A DNA stretch of 6,919 nt, from contig JAEMRL010000126.1 of NCBI GenBank assembly GCA_016463385.1, positions 1-6,919 of the forward strand, written 5' to 3'. Below are positions 1 to 5,238 of the stretch, piece by piece. Position 1 is the first letter of the stretch. Each line of letters starts with the position of its first letter. The notes beneath the pieces are model-generated. The model did not search any database. It saw only the letters and a list, made by a program, of their open reading frames with translations, and was not told the origin of the DNA. The translations under genes and the position numbers were made by a program. Source of the stretch: Thermoleophilia bacterium. GTDB lineage: Bacteria; Actinomycetota; Thermoleophilia; Miltoncostaeales; Miltoncostaeaceae.

Positions 1-766
1 CGGCTGCGGCGAGCGCGCGGAGCCTCTCGGCCTCGGCGAGCGCGACGGCGAGCGCGGCGGCGGCGGCCCGGGCGCGGGCGGCGCCGACGGCGCGACGGGC
101 CTCGGTGATCTCGGCGTCGAGGGCCTCGGCGCGCTCGGCGGCACGGGCCTGGCGGTCGAGGGCCCGAGCGCGGGAGCGCACCTCGCCGGCGATGTCGCGG
201 GCCCGCTCGAGGCGGTCGGCGACCCGGGCGAGCTTCTGCTCGGCCCGCCGGCGGCGGCGCTTGGCGACCGCCACGCCGGCCGCGGCATCGACCATCGCGC
301 GCCGCTCGACCGGCGTGCTGGTGCAGAGCGCCTCGACCTGGCCCTGCCGTATCACGGCGAGGGCGTCCGGCCCCGCGCCGCGTGAAGCGAGGGCCTCCTG
401 GACGTCGAGGAGCCGGCACCCCTGCGAGTTCAGCCGGTAGTCGGCGTCGCCGGCGCGCGTCAGCCGGCGGCTGGCCTCGATCTCGGCCGGCGCGCGGCCG
501 TCGTCCCCGTCGCCCGCCAGCACCAGGCTGACCTCGGCGAAGGGGGCGGCGGGGCGGCGGTCGCCCCCCGAGTAGAGGACGTCCCCCATGCCGCCGGCGC
601 GCAGGCGCCCCGCCCGTTGCTCGCCGAGCGCCCAGACGACCGCCTCGGCGAGGTTGCTCTTGCCCGACCCGTTGGGGCCGACGACGACGTTGACGCCGGG
701 CCCGAGGTGGAGGGTGGTGGCGTCCGCGAACGACTTGAAGCCGCGCACCGAGAGGCGGGTCAGCAC
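1..766 (-). CDS. smc: Chromosome segregation protein SMC, N-terminal head and start of coiled coil (3' truncated by window edge)
   Basis: SMC is the ATPase of the bacterial condensin complex, with ScpA and ScpB, and organises and segregates the nucleoid. About 255 residues are visible, translated from the GTG at 766 with no stop before the left edge. The N-terminus carries the family signature RGFKSFAD (about residues 8-15) and a perfect Walker A, GPNGSGKSN (30-38). Further on are GMGDVLYSGG, the YRLNSQGCRLLD segment and a Q-rich IRQGQVE, followed by TPVERRAMVDAAAG where most SMCs read eERRxxxEEAAG. After that the chain becomes Ala/Arg/Glu-rich with no obvious breakers, as expected for the first coiled-coil arm. 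The hinge, the second arm and the C-terminal head (signature motif, Walker B) lie outside the window. The start overlaps the end of rnc by 7 bases. A GAGG (774-777), 7 bases upstream inside rnc, is a fair ribosome-binding site, so translation is probably coupled. Identification is firm; only completeness is unknown. Confidence 0.95.
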   Translation of the reverse strand, partial: MLTRLSVRGFKSFADATTLHLGPGVNVVVGPNGSGKSNLAEAVVWALGEQRAGRLRAGGMGDVLYSGGDRRPAAPFAEVSLVLAGDGDDGRAPAEIEASRRLTRAGDADYRLNSQGCRLLDVQEALASRGAGPDALAVIRQGQVEALCTSTPVERRAMVDAAAGVAVAKRRRRRAEQKLARVADRLERARDIAGEVRSRARALDRQARAAERAEALDAEITEARRAVGAARARAAAAALAVALAEAERLRALAAA

Positions 767-1413
767 GGGGCGGCCTCATCGAGCCGGGTCAGCGCCTCAC
801 GGGCGGCCGCCTGCTCGGACGACTGCTTGGAGGGGCCCGAGCCCTGACCCATCACCTCGCCGGCGACGAGGACGCGGCTGGTGAAGACCGGCCGCTGCGG
901 CGGCCCTGTGGTGTCGGCGAGCTCGTAGGCCACCGCGAGCCGCTTGCGCGCGACGCGCTCCTGCAGGGCCGTCTTCGGATCGCGGGACCCCGGCGCGGCG
1001 GCGTCGAGGGCCGGGGCGAAGGACTCGAGCACGGCGGTGCGGGTGGTCTCGACTCCGAGGTCGAGCCAGCCGGCGCCGATCGCCGCCTCGGCGAGCGCCG
1101 CCCGCAGGCTCGCCCGCTCCGCGAGCTCGGCGGCGGCCTCACGGCGCGCGGGCGGCGCGGCGGCGACGAACGCCTCCGGGAGCCCCGCGGCCGTGGCGGC
1201 CGCGGCGCAGGACTCGCGCCCCACCACGGCCTGCCGCATCCAGGAGAGATCGCCCTCGTCGACGCCCGGATGGCGGCGCATGAGCTCCTCGCTCACCACC
1301 ACGTCGAGCACGCTGTCACCGAGGAACTCGAGGCGCTCGTAGGACGCCTCACGACGAGGCGCCCACGAGCTGTGCGTGAAGATCTGACGACGCCGCCGGC
1401 GTGCGAGGCCCAT
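760..1413 (-). CDS. rnc: Ribonuclease III
   Basis: RNase III cleaves double-stranded RNA, mainly in rRNA precursor processing and mRNA turnover, as a cytoplasmic homodimer. The 217-residue protein has the nuclease domain first. THSS is at 13-16, and the signature YERLEFLGDSVLD (25-37) keeps the residues matching E. coli Glu38, Glu41 and Asp45. The second catalytic helix reads LAEAAIGAGWLD (107-118): Glu109 matches the essential Glu117, but the position of Asp114 is Ala106. A double-stranded-RNA-binding domain follows at about 144-213, opening with DPKTALQE and closing with GPSKQSSEQAAAREAL, where the usual Lys-Lys pair is Lys-Gln. The N-terminus is some 15-20 residues shorter than in E. coli-type enzymes. 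The ATG at 1413 is the first usable start in frame and has no clear Shine-Dalgarno. The gene lies 41 bases after acpP and overlaps smc by 7 bases. The family call is secure; the lost aspartate leaves the level of activity open. Confidence 0.94.
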   Translation of the reverse strand: MGLARRRRRQIFTHSSWAPRREASYERLEFLGDSVLDVVVSEELMRRHPGVDEGDLSWMRQAVVGRESCAAAATAAGLPEAFVAAAPPARREAAAELAERASLRAALAEAAIGAGWLDLGVETTRTAVLESFAPALDAAAPGSRDPKTALQERVARKRLAVAYELADTTGPPQRPVFTSRVLVAGEVMGQGSGPSKQSSEQAAAREALTRLDEAAPC

Positions 1414-1454
1414 GACGATTCGGGCAAGGCCGTCACCGGCGGCGTCCGGAGCGC

Positions 1455-1700
1455 TCAGGCGGTGTGCGCCAGAACGTAGTCGACCGCCTGGCCGACCGTC
1501 GCGATCTTCTCCGCCTCCTCGTCCGGGATCTTGATCTTGAACCGGTCCTCCATCTCCATGATGAGCTCGACCAGGTCCAGCGAGTCCGCGTTCAGGTCCT
1601 CCTGGAAGGACGACTCCACGGTGACCTCGGCCGGATCGACTCCGAGCTGCTCCACCAGGATGGCGCGGACCTCATCGACAGCTTTATCTCGGTCCAACAC
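1455..1700 (-). CDS. acpP: Acyl carrier protein
   Basis: ACP carries growing acyl chains as thioesters on a 4'-phosphopantetheine arm during type II fatty acid synthesis and donates acyl groups to PlsX-type enzymes. From the GTG at 1700 the protein has 81 residues, the standard length. It is acidic and helical. The attachment site [12 protein letters not shown] places the modified serine at residue 40, followed by the typical [25 protein letters not shown] recognition region (written here only as a landmark: helix II then helix III). I chose GTG because GAGG with a 5-base spacer to it sits upstream (about 1706-1709). The adjacent TTG at 1697 is equally close to family length. An in-frame ATG at 1721 would add seven residues but has no ribosome-binding site. 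The gene follows plsX after a gap of 100 bases and precedes rnc. The plsX-acpP-rnc order is common in bacteria. I judge this the housekeeping ACP rather than a polyketide carrier, because of its neighbours. Confidence 0.94.
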   Translation of the reverse strand: MLDRDKAVDEVRAILVEQLGVDPAEVTVESSFQEDLNADSLDLVELIMEMEDRFKIKIPDEEAEKIATVGQAVDYVLAHTA

Positions 1701-1705
1701 GTCCC

Positions 1706-1709
1706 CCTC
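1706..1709 (-). promoter_or_regulatory. Ribosome-binding site of acpP
   Basis: On the minus strand the sequence reads GAGGGGGAC immediately before GTGTTG. GAGG lies 5 bases from the GTG at 1700 and 8 bases from the TTG at 1697, while the upstream ATG at 1721 has no purine-rich site. This decides the start in favour of GTG, or TTG, over ATG. Confidence 0.6.
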
Positions 1710-1773
1710 TTGTCTCTCCATGCCAGTGGCCGCTCGGGCCTGGCTGGGCAACTTACACACGGTCTCGGACGAA

Positions 1774-1789
1774 CCGCCGCACGCGGCGG
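1774..1789 (-). repeat. GC-rich hairpin between plsX and acpP
   Basis: The plus strand reads CCGCCG, CACG, CGGCGG: a perfect 6-base-pair stem with a 4-base loop, or 7 pairs with a 2-base centre. It lies 11 bases past the plsX stop in the transcribed direction. Downstream in the transcript comes TTCGTC rather than a U-run, so it is not a textbook intrinsic terminator. It could slow polymerase, protect an mRNA end, or be chance in GC-rich DNA. The rest of this 100-base gap (1701-1800) shows no convincing promoter. Confidence 0.3.
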
Positions 1790-1800
1790 CGCGGCGGATC

Positions 1801-2880
1801 CTACGCGGCCGGAGGCCTCTCGGCGCCCTCCAGGGCGAGAGCCGCCCCGAATTGCTCGACCAGACGGCCGCGCGTGCCCCTCGCCGCCACCCGGACGGCG
1901 TTCGCGAGGCCCCGCCCGGTCGAGTTGCCGTGGCCGATGACGGCCAGGCCGCGGACGCCCAGCAGCACGGCGCCGCCGTAGGTCTCGGGATCGATGCGGT
2001 CGCGCATGCGCCGAAGCGGCGGGCGGATCAGCAGACCGCCCACCCGGCCGAGCATCGTGGAGCGGACCGCGTCGCGGACCTCGCCCATCAGGAAGACGGC
2101 GAGCCCCTCCATGGTTTTCAGCACCACGTTGCCGGTGAACCCGTCGGTCACGACCACGTCGACCCCGCCGGCGGGGATGTCCCGCCCCTCGACGTTGCCG
2201 ATGAAGCCGGGCGAGTCGCGCAGGAGGCCGTGTGCGGCCAGCACGAGCTCGCTGCCCTTGCCCTCCTCCTCGCCGATCGACAGCAGGCCGACGCGGGGCT
2301 CGGCGATGCCGAGGACGTCGCGGGAGAAGAGCCGGCCCATCATGGCGAACTGGGGATAGTGCTCCGCGCGGGCCTCGGCGCTCGCGCCGGCGTCCAGCAG
2401 CACGACCGGCCCGCCGCCCGTGCTCGGCAGCACCACGGCGATCGCCGGCCGGATCACACCCGGGACGCGGCGCATGTAGAGCGTGGCGGCCGCCAGCATC
2501 GCGCCGGTGTTGCCGGCCGACACCGCTGCGCCGGCGCGGCCGTCGCCCACCAGGCGGCAGACCATCGACACCGACGAGTCGGGCTTCGCGCGCACCGCGC
2601 GCGCGCCCTCCTCGCCCGACGACACGGCGTCGGGGGCGTGGACGACCTCGATCCCGGGGACGCCGCTCGCGCCCTGGCGCCCGAGCTCGTCACGCAGCAC
2701 GCCCTCATCGCCGACCAGGAGGACGGAGATCCCGTCACCCGCTGCATCGACGGCCCCTTGCACCGGAGCGGCGGGAGCGTTGTCGCCACCCATGCCGTCC
2801 AGCGCGACCGTGGGCTGGGTCGGTACTACCCCTCGATCTCGAGGACGGGGCGACCACGGTAGTAGCCGCAGACGCCGCAC
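1801..2880 (-). CDS. plsX: Phosphate acyltransferase PlsX (acyl-ACP:phosphate)
   Basis: PlsX converts acyl-ACP plus phosphate to acyl-phosphate, the donor used by PlsY to acylate glycerol-3-phosphate at the start of phospholipid synthesis. It is a soluble, peripherally membrane-associated enzyme. Family landmarks run the whole length: [12 protein letters not shown] near the N-terminus, SAGNTGAML (about 121-129 from the start given), [21 protein letters not shown] (228-238), [11 protein letters not shown] (245-255), and GHGNS near the C-terminus (316-320). The body is a normal 335-340 residues. The start is uncertain. The conserved fold begins at about 2811, but the codons just upstream are GTA GTA CCG ACC CAG CCC ACG. 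The nearest ordinary starts in frame are GTG at 2880, which is used here, overlaps rpmF by 55 bases and has no Shine-Dalgarno, and ATG at 2793, which would cut off part of the conserved strand. Other GTGs lie at 2910 and 2919. Function is secure; only the first 15-30 residues are in doubt. Confidence 0.92.
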   Translation of the reverse strand: MRRLRLLPWSPRPRDRGVVPTQPTVALDGMGGDNAPAAPVQGAVDAAGDGISVLLVGDEGVLRDELGRQGASGVPGIEVVHAPDAVSSGEEGARAVRAKPDSSVSMVCRLVGDGRAGAAVSAGNTGAMLAAATLYMRRVPGVIRPAIAVVLPSTGGGPVVLLDAGASAEARAEHYPQFAMMGRLFSRDVLGIAEPRVGLLSIGEEEGKGSELVLAAHGLLRDSPGFIGNVEGRDIPAGGVDVVVTDGFTGNVVLKTMEGLAVFLMGEVRDAVRSTMLGRVGGLLIRPPLRRMRDRIDPETYGGAVLLGVRGLAVIGHGNSTGRGLANAVRVAARGTRGRLVEQFGAALALEGAERPPAA

Positions 2881-3005
2881 ACGTGGTGCGGACGGACGGG
2901 GCTCGCGCACCGCGGGCACCGCCCGAGGCGGGTCGCCTCGATGGCGTGGGTCGCACGCCGCGTGTCGCGGCGCTGCTTCGATGTCTTGCGCTTCGGGACG
3001 GCCAC
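2826..3005 (-). CDS. rpmF: 50S ribosomal protein L32 (zinc-binding form)
   Basis: L32 is a small basic protein of the large ribosomal subunit, near the peptide exit side. The 59-residue protein starts VAVPKRKTSKQRRDTRR, the standard L32 N-terminus (AVPKRKxSKxRRdxRR). It has two cysteine pairs, CPRC (30-33) and CGVC (43-46), that form a zinc ribbon, so this is the C+ version of L32. The start is the GTG at 3005, giving the conserved Ala-Val-Pro after Met. A GGTGG (3013-3017), 7 bases upstream, is a one-mismatch ribosome-binding site. The gene follows the DUF177 gene, its usual partner across bacteria, after a 107-base structured gap, and its stop lies inside the likely plsX initiation region. 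I am sure of the family. Whether a zinc-free paralog exists elsewhere in the genome cannot be told from this window. Confidence 0.96.
   Translation of the reverse strand: MAVPKRKTSKQRRDTRRATHAIEATRLGRCPRCASPVRPHHVCGVCGYYRGRPVLEIEG
2831..2844 (-). repeat. Inverted repeat at the rpmF/plsX junction
   Basis: The plus strand reads CCTCGA, TC, TCGAGG: a perfect 6-base inverted repeat with a 2-base centre. In RNA it would fold as 5 base pairs with a 4-base loop. It spans the last sense codons of rpmF and includes the only purine-rich GAGGGG near the plsX N-terminus, so folding would partly hide that site. Ribosomes finishing rpmF would open it. The structure is seen in the sequence; a coupling role is inference. 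Confidence 0.3.
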
Positions 3006-3049
3006 GTACTCACCACCGGTCGGAGGACTCGCGGAAGGGTAGCGGGCCG

Positions 3050-3106
3050 CGGGCCCGTGGGAAAGGGTCAGCCGGAATACGCGCCCCGGGGGGGCGCACG
3101 GGCCCG
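3050..3106 (-). repeat. Structured gap between DUF177 gene and rpmF: outer 10-base inverted repeat
   Basis: CGGGCCCGTG at 3050-3059 is exactly reverse-complementary to CACGGGCCCG at 3097-3106, with 37 bases between. It could form a 10-base-pair stem in the transcript upstream of rpmF. Each arm contains the self-complementary octamer CGGGCCCG, so alternative pairings are possible. The inner hairpin at 3081-3097 touches the right arm by one base. There is no U-run after it, so a simple terminator is unlikely. A leader structure affecting rpmF expression, or an RNA-processing site, are possible readings. Confidence 0.4.
3081..3097 (-). repeat. Inner GC hairpin upstream of rpmF
   Basis: GCGCCCC (3081-3087) and GGGGCGC (3091-3097) are perfectly complementary with a 3-base loop, giving seven G:C pairs. 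In the transcript it is followed by GTATTCCGG rather than a run of U, so it does not look like a complete intrinsic terminator. It sits inside the larger inverted repeat of this gap, about 75 bases before the rpmF start. Confidence 0.4.
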
Positions 3107-3112
3107 GGGACC

Positions 3113-3640
3113 CTACTCCTGGGAGCCCAGCCGCTCCGCGATCTCGCGCAGTGCGTCCCACCGGGAGTCGGTCACCGGCTGCGCGCAGTCGCAGGTGGCG
3201 GTGTTGCGATCGATACCGCACGACGGGCAGAGGCCGGCGCAATCCTCGCGGCAGACGATCATCGCCGGCAGCTCCTCCGCGATCGCGTCGCGCGTCCACA
3301 GGCCGGCGTCCAGCGCGTTGGCGGCGACGTACGAGGAGTCGAAGTCCTCGTCGAACGGGTCGTCGCCGGTGCGCCCGTCCGCCTGGAACTCGGACGAGTC
3401 GACCACCACCTCGACCCGCGCGGGGCCCACGCAACGCCAGCAGGGGCCGACCAGGACGGCCGTCGTGCGCAGGCGGAAGTGCAGTCCCGCCAGCGAGCGG
3501 CTCACGTCCAGCCGGATCTCCGGCTGGACGGGCTCGGTCGTGTAGTCCTGCCCTCCGAGGCGGAGGGCGACGGGCGGGACCCGCAGGTCGAGCCGGGTCC
3601 CCGCTCCCGAGGAGAGGTCGAGGGAGCGGAGGTCCACCAT
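3113..3640 (-). CDS. DUF177 (YceD-like) cysteine-rich protein encoded with L32
   Basis: This is a member of the DUF177/YceD family, whose genes almost always precede rpmF. The bacterial family is linked by context and some experiments to large-subunit rRNA accumulation, and the plant relative to 23S rRNA processing; the exact reaction is unknown. The 175-residue protein has a beta-rich N-terminal part, then CWRC (67-70), an acidic stretch (about 92-102), a segment WTRDAIAEELPAMIVC, and the family hallmark CREDCAGLCPSCG (130-142) followed by CDC (150-152). That gives eight cysteines, suggesting a metal site. I chose the ATG at 3640 because GAGGGGG lies a few bases upstream. An in-frame ATG at 3658, five bases after the preceding stop, would add MDEGVA but has only a poor site. 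The neighbours are the SepIVA-like gene upstream and rpmF downstream. The family call is strong; the molecular function is not established. Confidence 0.88.
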   Translation of the reverse strand: MVDLRSLDLSSGAGTRLDLRVPPVALRLGGQDYTTEPVQPEIRLDVSRSLAGLHFRLRTTAVLVGPCWRCVGPARVEVVVDSSEFQADGRTGDDPFDEDFDSSYVAANALDAGLWTRDAIAEELPAMIVCREDCAGLCPSCGIDRNTATCDCAQPVTDSRWDALREIAERLGSQE

Positions 3641-3663
3641 GGCGACCCCCTCGTCCATCGCGC

Positions 3664-4155
3664 CTACAGCGGCGGCTCGGGCGAGAGTGCGTCCCCGTCC
3701 AGCGGCTCCTCCGACCGGCCCTGGAGCCGCTCGCGGCCCCGCTGGACCGCCTGGAGGAACTTGCCGAGGTTCACCTCGAGCGTGCCGAGCACCTCGTCGG
3801 CGTAGTCCTCGGCGCCGAGGCGGACCTCGCGCTCACGTCCACGGGCCTCCTCGAGGATCTCGGCGGCCTCCCGCTCGGCGCGCTTGACGACCTCCAGCTC
3901 GGAGGCCTCCTGCGCGGCCTTGTCGCGGGCGTCGAGCACGAGGCGCTCGGCCTCGCGCTTGGCCTCGGCGAGCATCTCCTGGCGCTCCTTCACGATCCAG
4001 CGGGCCTGCTTGACCTCTTCCGGGATCGTGGAGCGCATCTGGTCGAGGAGGTCGTAGATGGCCTCCCGGTCGATGCGCACCTGGTCGGTCAGTGGGACCG
4101 CCCGCGCGTTGTGGATCAGGTCGTCGAGCTTGTCGATCAGTTCCAGTACGTCCAA
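3664..4155 (-). CDS. DivIVA/SepIVA-like coiled-coil protein
   Basis: This is a 163-residue, highly charged, mostly helical protein with no catalytic motif and no membrane segment. It opens LDVLELIDKLDDLIHNARAV, followed by a second amphipathic helix (about 28-52) and a long Lys/Glu/Arg/Ala-rich coiled coil (about residues 50-115, for example KREAERLVLDARDKAAQEAS). A further helix, GAEDYADEVLGTLEVNLGKF, comes next, and the tail is acidic and proline-containing. The short N-terminal helix plus coiled coil and the position directly before the DUF177 gene match SepIVA, the DivIVA-family septation factor of mycobacteria (Rv2927c is next to the DUF177 gene Rv2926c). A role in septum or cell-wall placement is therefore inferred. 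Automated pipelines may label such proteins as ATP synthase subunit b-like because of the coiled coil; there is no membrane anchor, so I reject that. The TTG start at 4155 is set by a perfect AGGAGG 5 bases upstream, although the frame is open further. Confidence 0.8.
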   Translation of the reverse strand: MDVLELIDKLDDLIHNARAVPLTDQVRIDREAIYDLLDQMRSTIPEEVKQARWIVKERQEMLAEAKREAERLVLDARDKAAQEASELEVVKRAEREAAEILEEARGREREVRLGAEDYADEVLGTLEVNLGKFLQAVQRGRERLQGRSEEPLDGDALSPEPPL

Positions 4156-4160
4156 CGAAC

Positions 4161-4166
4161 CCTCCT
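4161..4166 (-). promoter_or_regulatory. Ribosome-binding site of the SepIVA-like gene, fused to the coaD stop
   Basis: The minus strand reads TGAGGAGG, in which the A of the coaD stop TGA (4168-4166) is the first base of a perfect AGGAGG. Five bases (GTTCG) separate it from TTG at 4155. It is the strongest Shine-Dalgarno in the window. It decides the start, which otherwise could be read 40 codons further upstream inside coaD. Confidence 0.8.
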
Positions 4167-4684
4167 CAGGGGACCGAGCCGACACCTCGTGGGCGTCGCG
4201 CCCGCAGAGCCTCCGCGACGAAGGCGGGAACCCAGTCATCGACCGAGCCCCCCCAGGCCGCCACCTCCCGCACACCGCTCGAGCTGACGAAGCTGTACTG
4301 CGGCGAAGCCGGCAGATAGACGGTTTCGATCTCCGCTGCCAGATGCCTGTTGAGCTGCGCCATCTGGAACTCGTAGTCGAAGTCCGAGATCGCGCGCAGA
4401 CCTTTTACCATGACAGAGGCGCCGAGGCTGCGCGCGTGCTCGGTGATCAGGGTGTTGAAGCCCTCCACCCGGACGTTCGGCAGGTGGGCCACGCTGGCCT
4501 CCACGAACGCGATCCGCTGGTCGGCGTCGAACATGGGCATCTTCTTGAAGGATCCGGTCGTCACCGACACCACGACCTCGTCGAACAGCCGCGATGCGCG
4601 CTCGATCACGTCGATGTGCCCGAACGTGACCGGGTCGTACGTGCCCGGGCAGACGGCGATGCGGTGCGTGCCGCCCGCGCTCAC
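4166..4684 (-). CDS. coaD: Phosphopantetheine adenylyltransferase
   Basis: CoaD transfers AMP from ATP to 4'-phosphopantetheine, giving dephospho-CoA: the penultimate step of coenzyme A synthesis, as a cytoplasmic hexamer. The 172-residue product is slightly longer than the usual 157-165 because of a short Arg/Gly/Pro tail. The nucleotidyltransferase fold is clear: AVCPGTYDPVTFGHIDVIERA (10-30) contains the T/HxGH ATP motif as TFGH (20-23), MVKGLR is at 92-97, DFDYEFQMAQLNRHL at 101-115, and VSSSGVRE (133-140) matches the conserved ISSTxVRE loop. The GTG start at 4684 overlaps the rsmD stop in a GTGA tetramer (4681-4684), so translation is probably coupled; this rsmD-coaD pairing is widespread. 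Downstream, its stop is shared with the ribosome-binding site of the next gene. All key motifs are intact. Confidence 0.96.
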   Translation of the reverse strand: MSAGGTHRIAVCPGTYDPVTFGHIDVIERASRLFDEVVVSVTTGSFKKMPMFDADQRIAFVEASVAHLPNVRVEGFNTLITEHARSLGASVMVKGLRAISDFDYEFQMAQLNRHLAAEIETVYLPASPQYSFVSSSGVREVAAWGGSVDDWVPAFVAEALRARRPRGVGSVP

Positions 4685-5238
4685 GGCCGTGCCACGCGCA
4701 TCACGCTGATCCCGGTGTCGCCATAGGTCCGATCAGTACGCGAGACGATCTCCAATCCGCTCGGCTCCGGTGGAGGACGCGCGGCGGAATGCTCGATCAC
4801 CACGATCCCGGGGGCCGCCACGAGAGGCTCCAGCAACGCCCCCAGCTGGGCCACAACCCGATCGGTGAGGCTATACGGCGGGTCACAGAGGCACAACCCG
4901 AAGGCCCTGCCGGCAGCCCGCTCGGCGGCCAGCGCCGCGCGCCAGTCGCGGGCGACCACGCGGGCGCGCTCCCCCACCCCGAGCGCCTCCACGTTCGCGC
5001 GGATGCAGGCCGCCGCCGCCCGGTCCCTCTCGACCAGGGTGGCCGACGCCGCGCCGCGCGAGAGGGCCTCCAAGCCGAGCGCCCCGGTGCCGGCGAACAG
5101 ATCGAGGACGTCCATGCCGCCGACCGGCCCGATGATCGAGAAGAGGGCCTCGCGCACCCGGTCGGCCGTCGGCCGCGTCGCGGTCCCGGGGGGCGCGGCG
5201 ATGCGCCTGCCGCGGTGCTCTCCGGCGACGATCCTCAC
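4681..5238 (-). CDS. rsmD: 16S rRNA (guanine966-N2)-methyltransferase RsmD
   Basis: RsmD uses S-adenosylmethionine to methylate the exocyclic amine of G966 (E. coli numbering) of 16S rRNA, acting on assembled or assembling small subunits. The 185-residue protein has normal family length. It begins VRIVAGEHRGRRIAAPPG, typical of the family, then TRPTADRVREALFSII (21-36). It has the SAM-binding motif DLFAGTGALGLEALSRGA (46-63), the acidic end of strand 2 at VERD (69-72), the catalytic DPPY (119-122) and IVVIEHS (145-151). The GTG start at 5238 overlaps the recG stop in GTGA (5235-5238) and its own stop overlaps the coaD start the same way. No ribosome-binding site is evident before it, consistent with reinitiation by ribosomes leaving recG. 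Nothing in the protein looks damaged. Confidence 0.95.
   Translation of the reverse strand: MRIVAGEHRGRRIAAPPGTATRPTADRVREALFSIIGPVGGMDVLDLFAGTGALGLEALSRGAASATLVERDRAAAACIRANVEALGVGERARVVARDWRAALAAERAAGRAFGLCLCDPPYSLTDRVVAQLGALLEPLVAAPGIVVIEHSAARPPPEPSGLEIVSRTDRTYGDTGISVMRVARP

Noticed and set aside
1531..2862. Plus-strand open frame of 443 codons opposite acpP and plsX
   Set aside because: Same reasoning: composition reflects the complement of conserved genes, with no recognisable domain.
3036..3064. Possible promoter for rpmF: TTTCCC, 17 bases, TACCCT on the minus strand
   Set aside because: Spacing is right but the boxes match the consensus poorly, the -35 especially. I do not call it without a mapped transcription start.
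3081..3097. Intrinsic terminator after the DUF177 gene
   Set aside because: The stem is strong but no U-run follows in the transcribed direction, so I list it only as a hairpin.
3006..3434. Upstream extension of the rpmF frame into the DUF177 gene
   Set aside because: The extra residues are Arg/Gly-rich shadow sequence, while L32 starts at Met-Ala-Val-Pro-Lys-Arg, matching the GTG at 3005.
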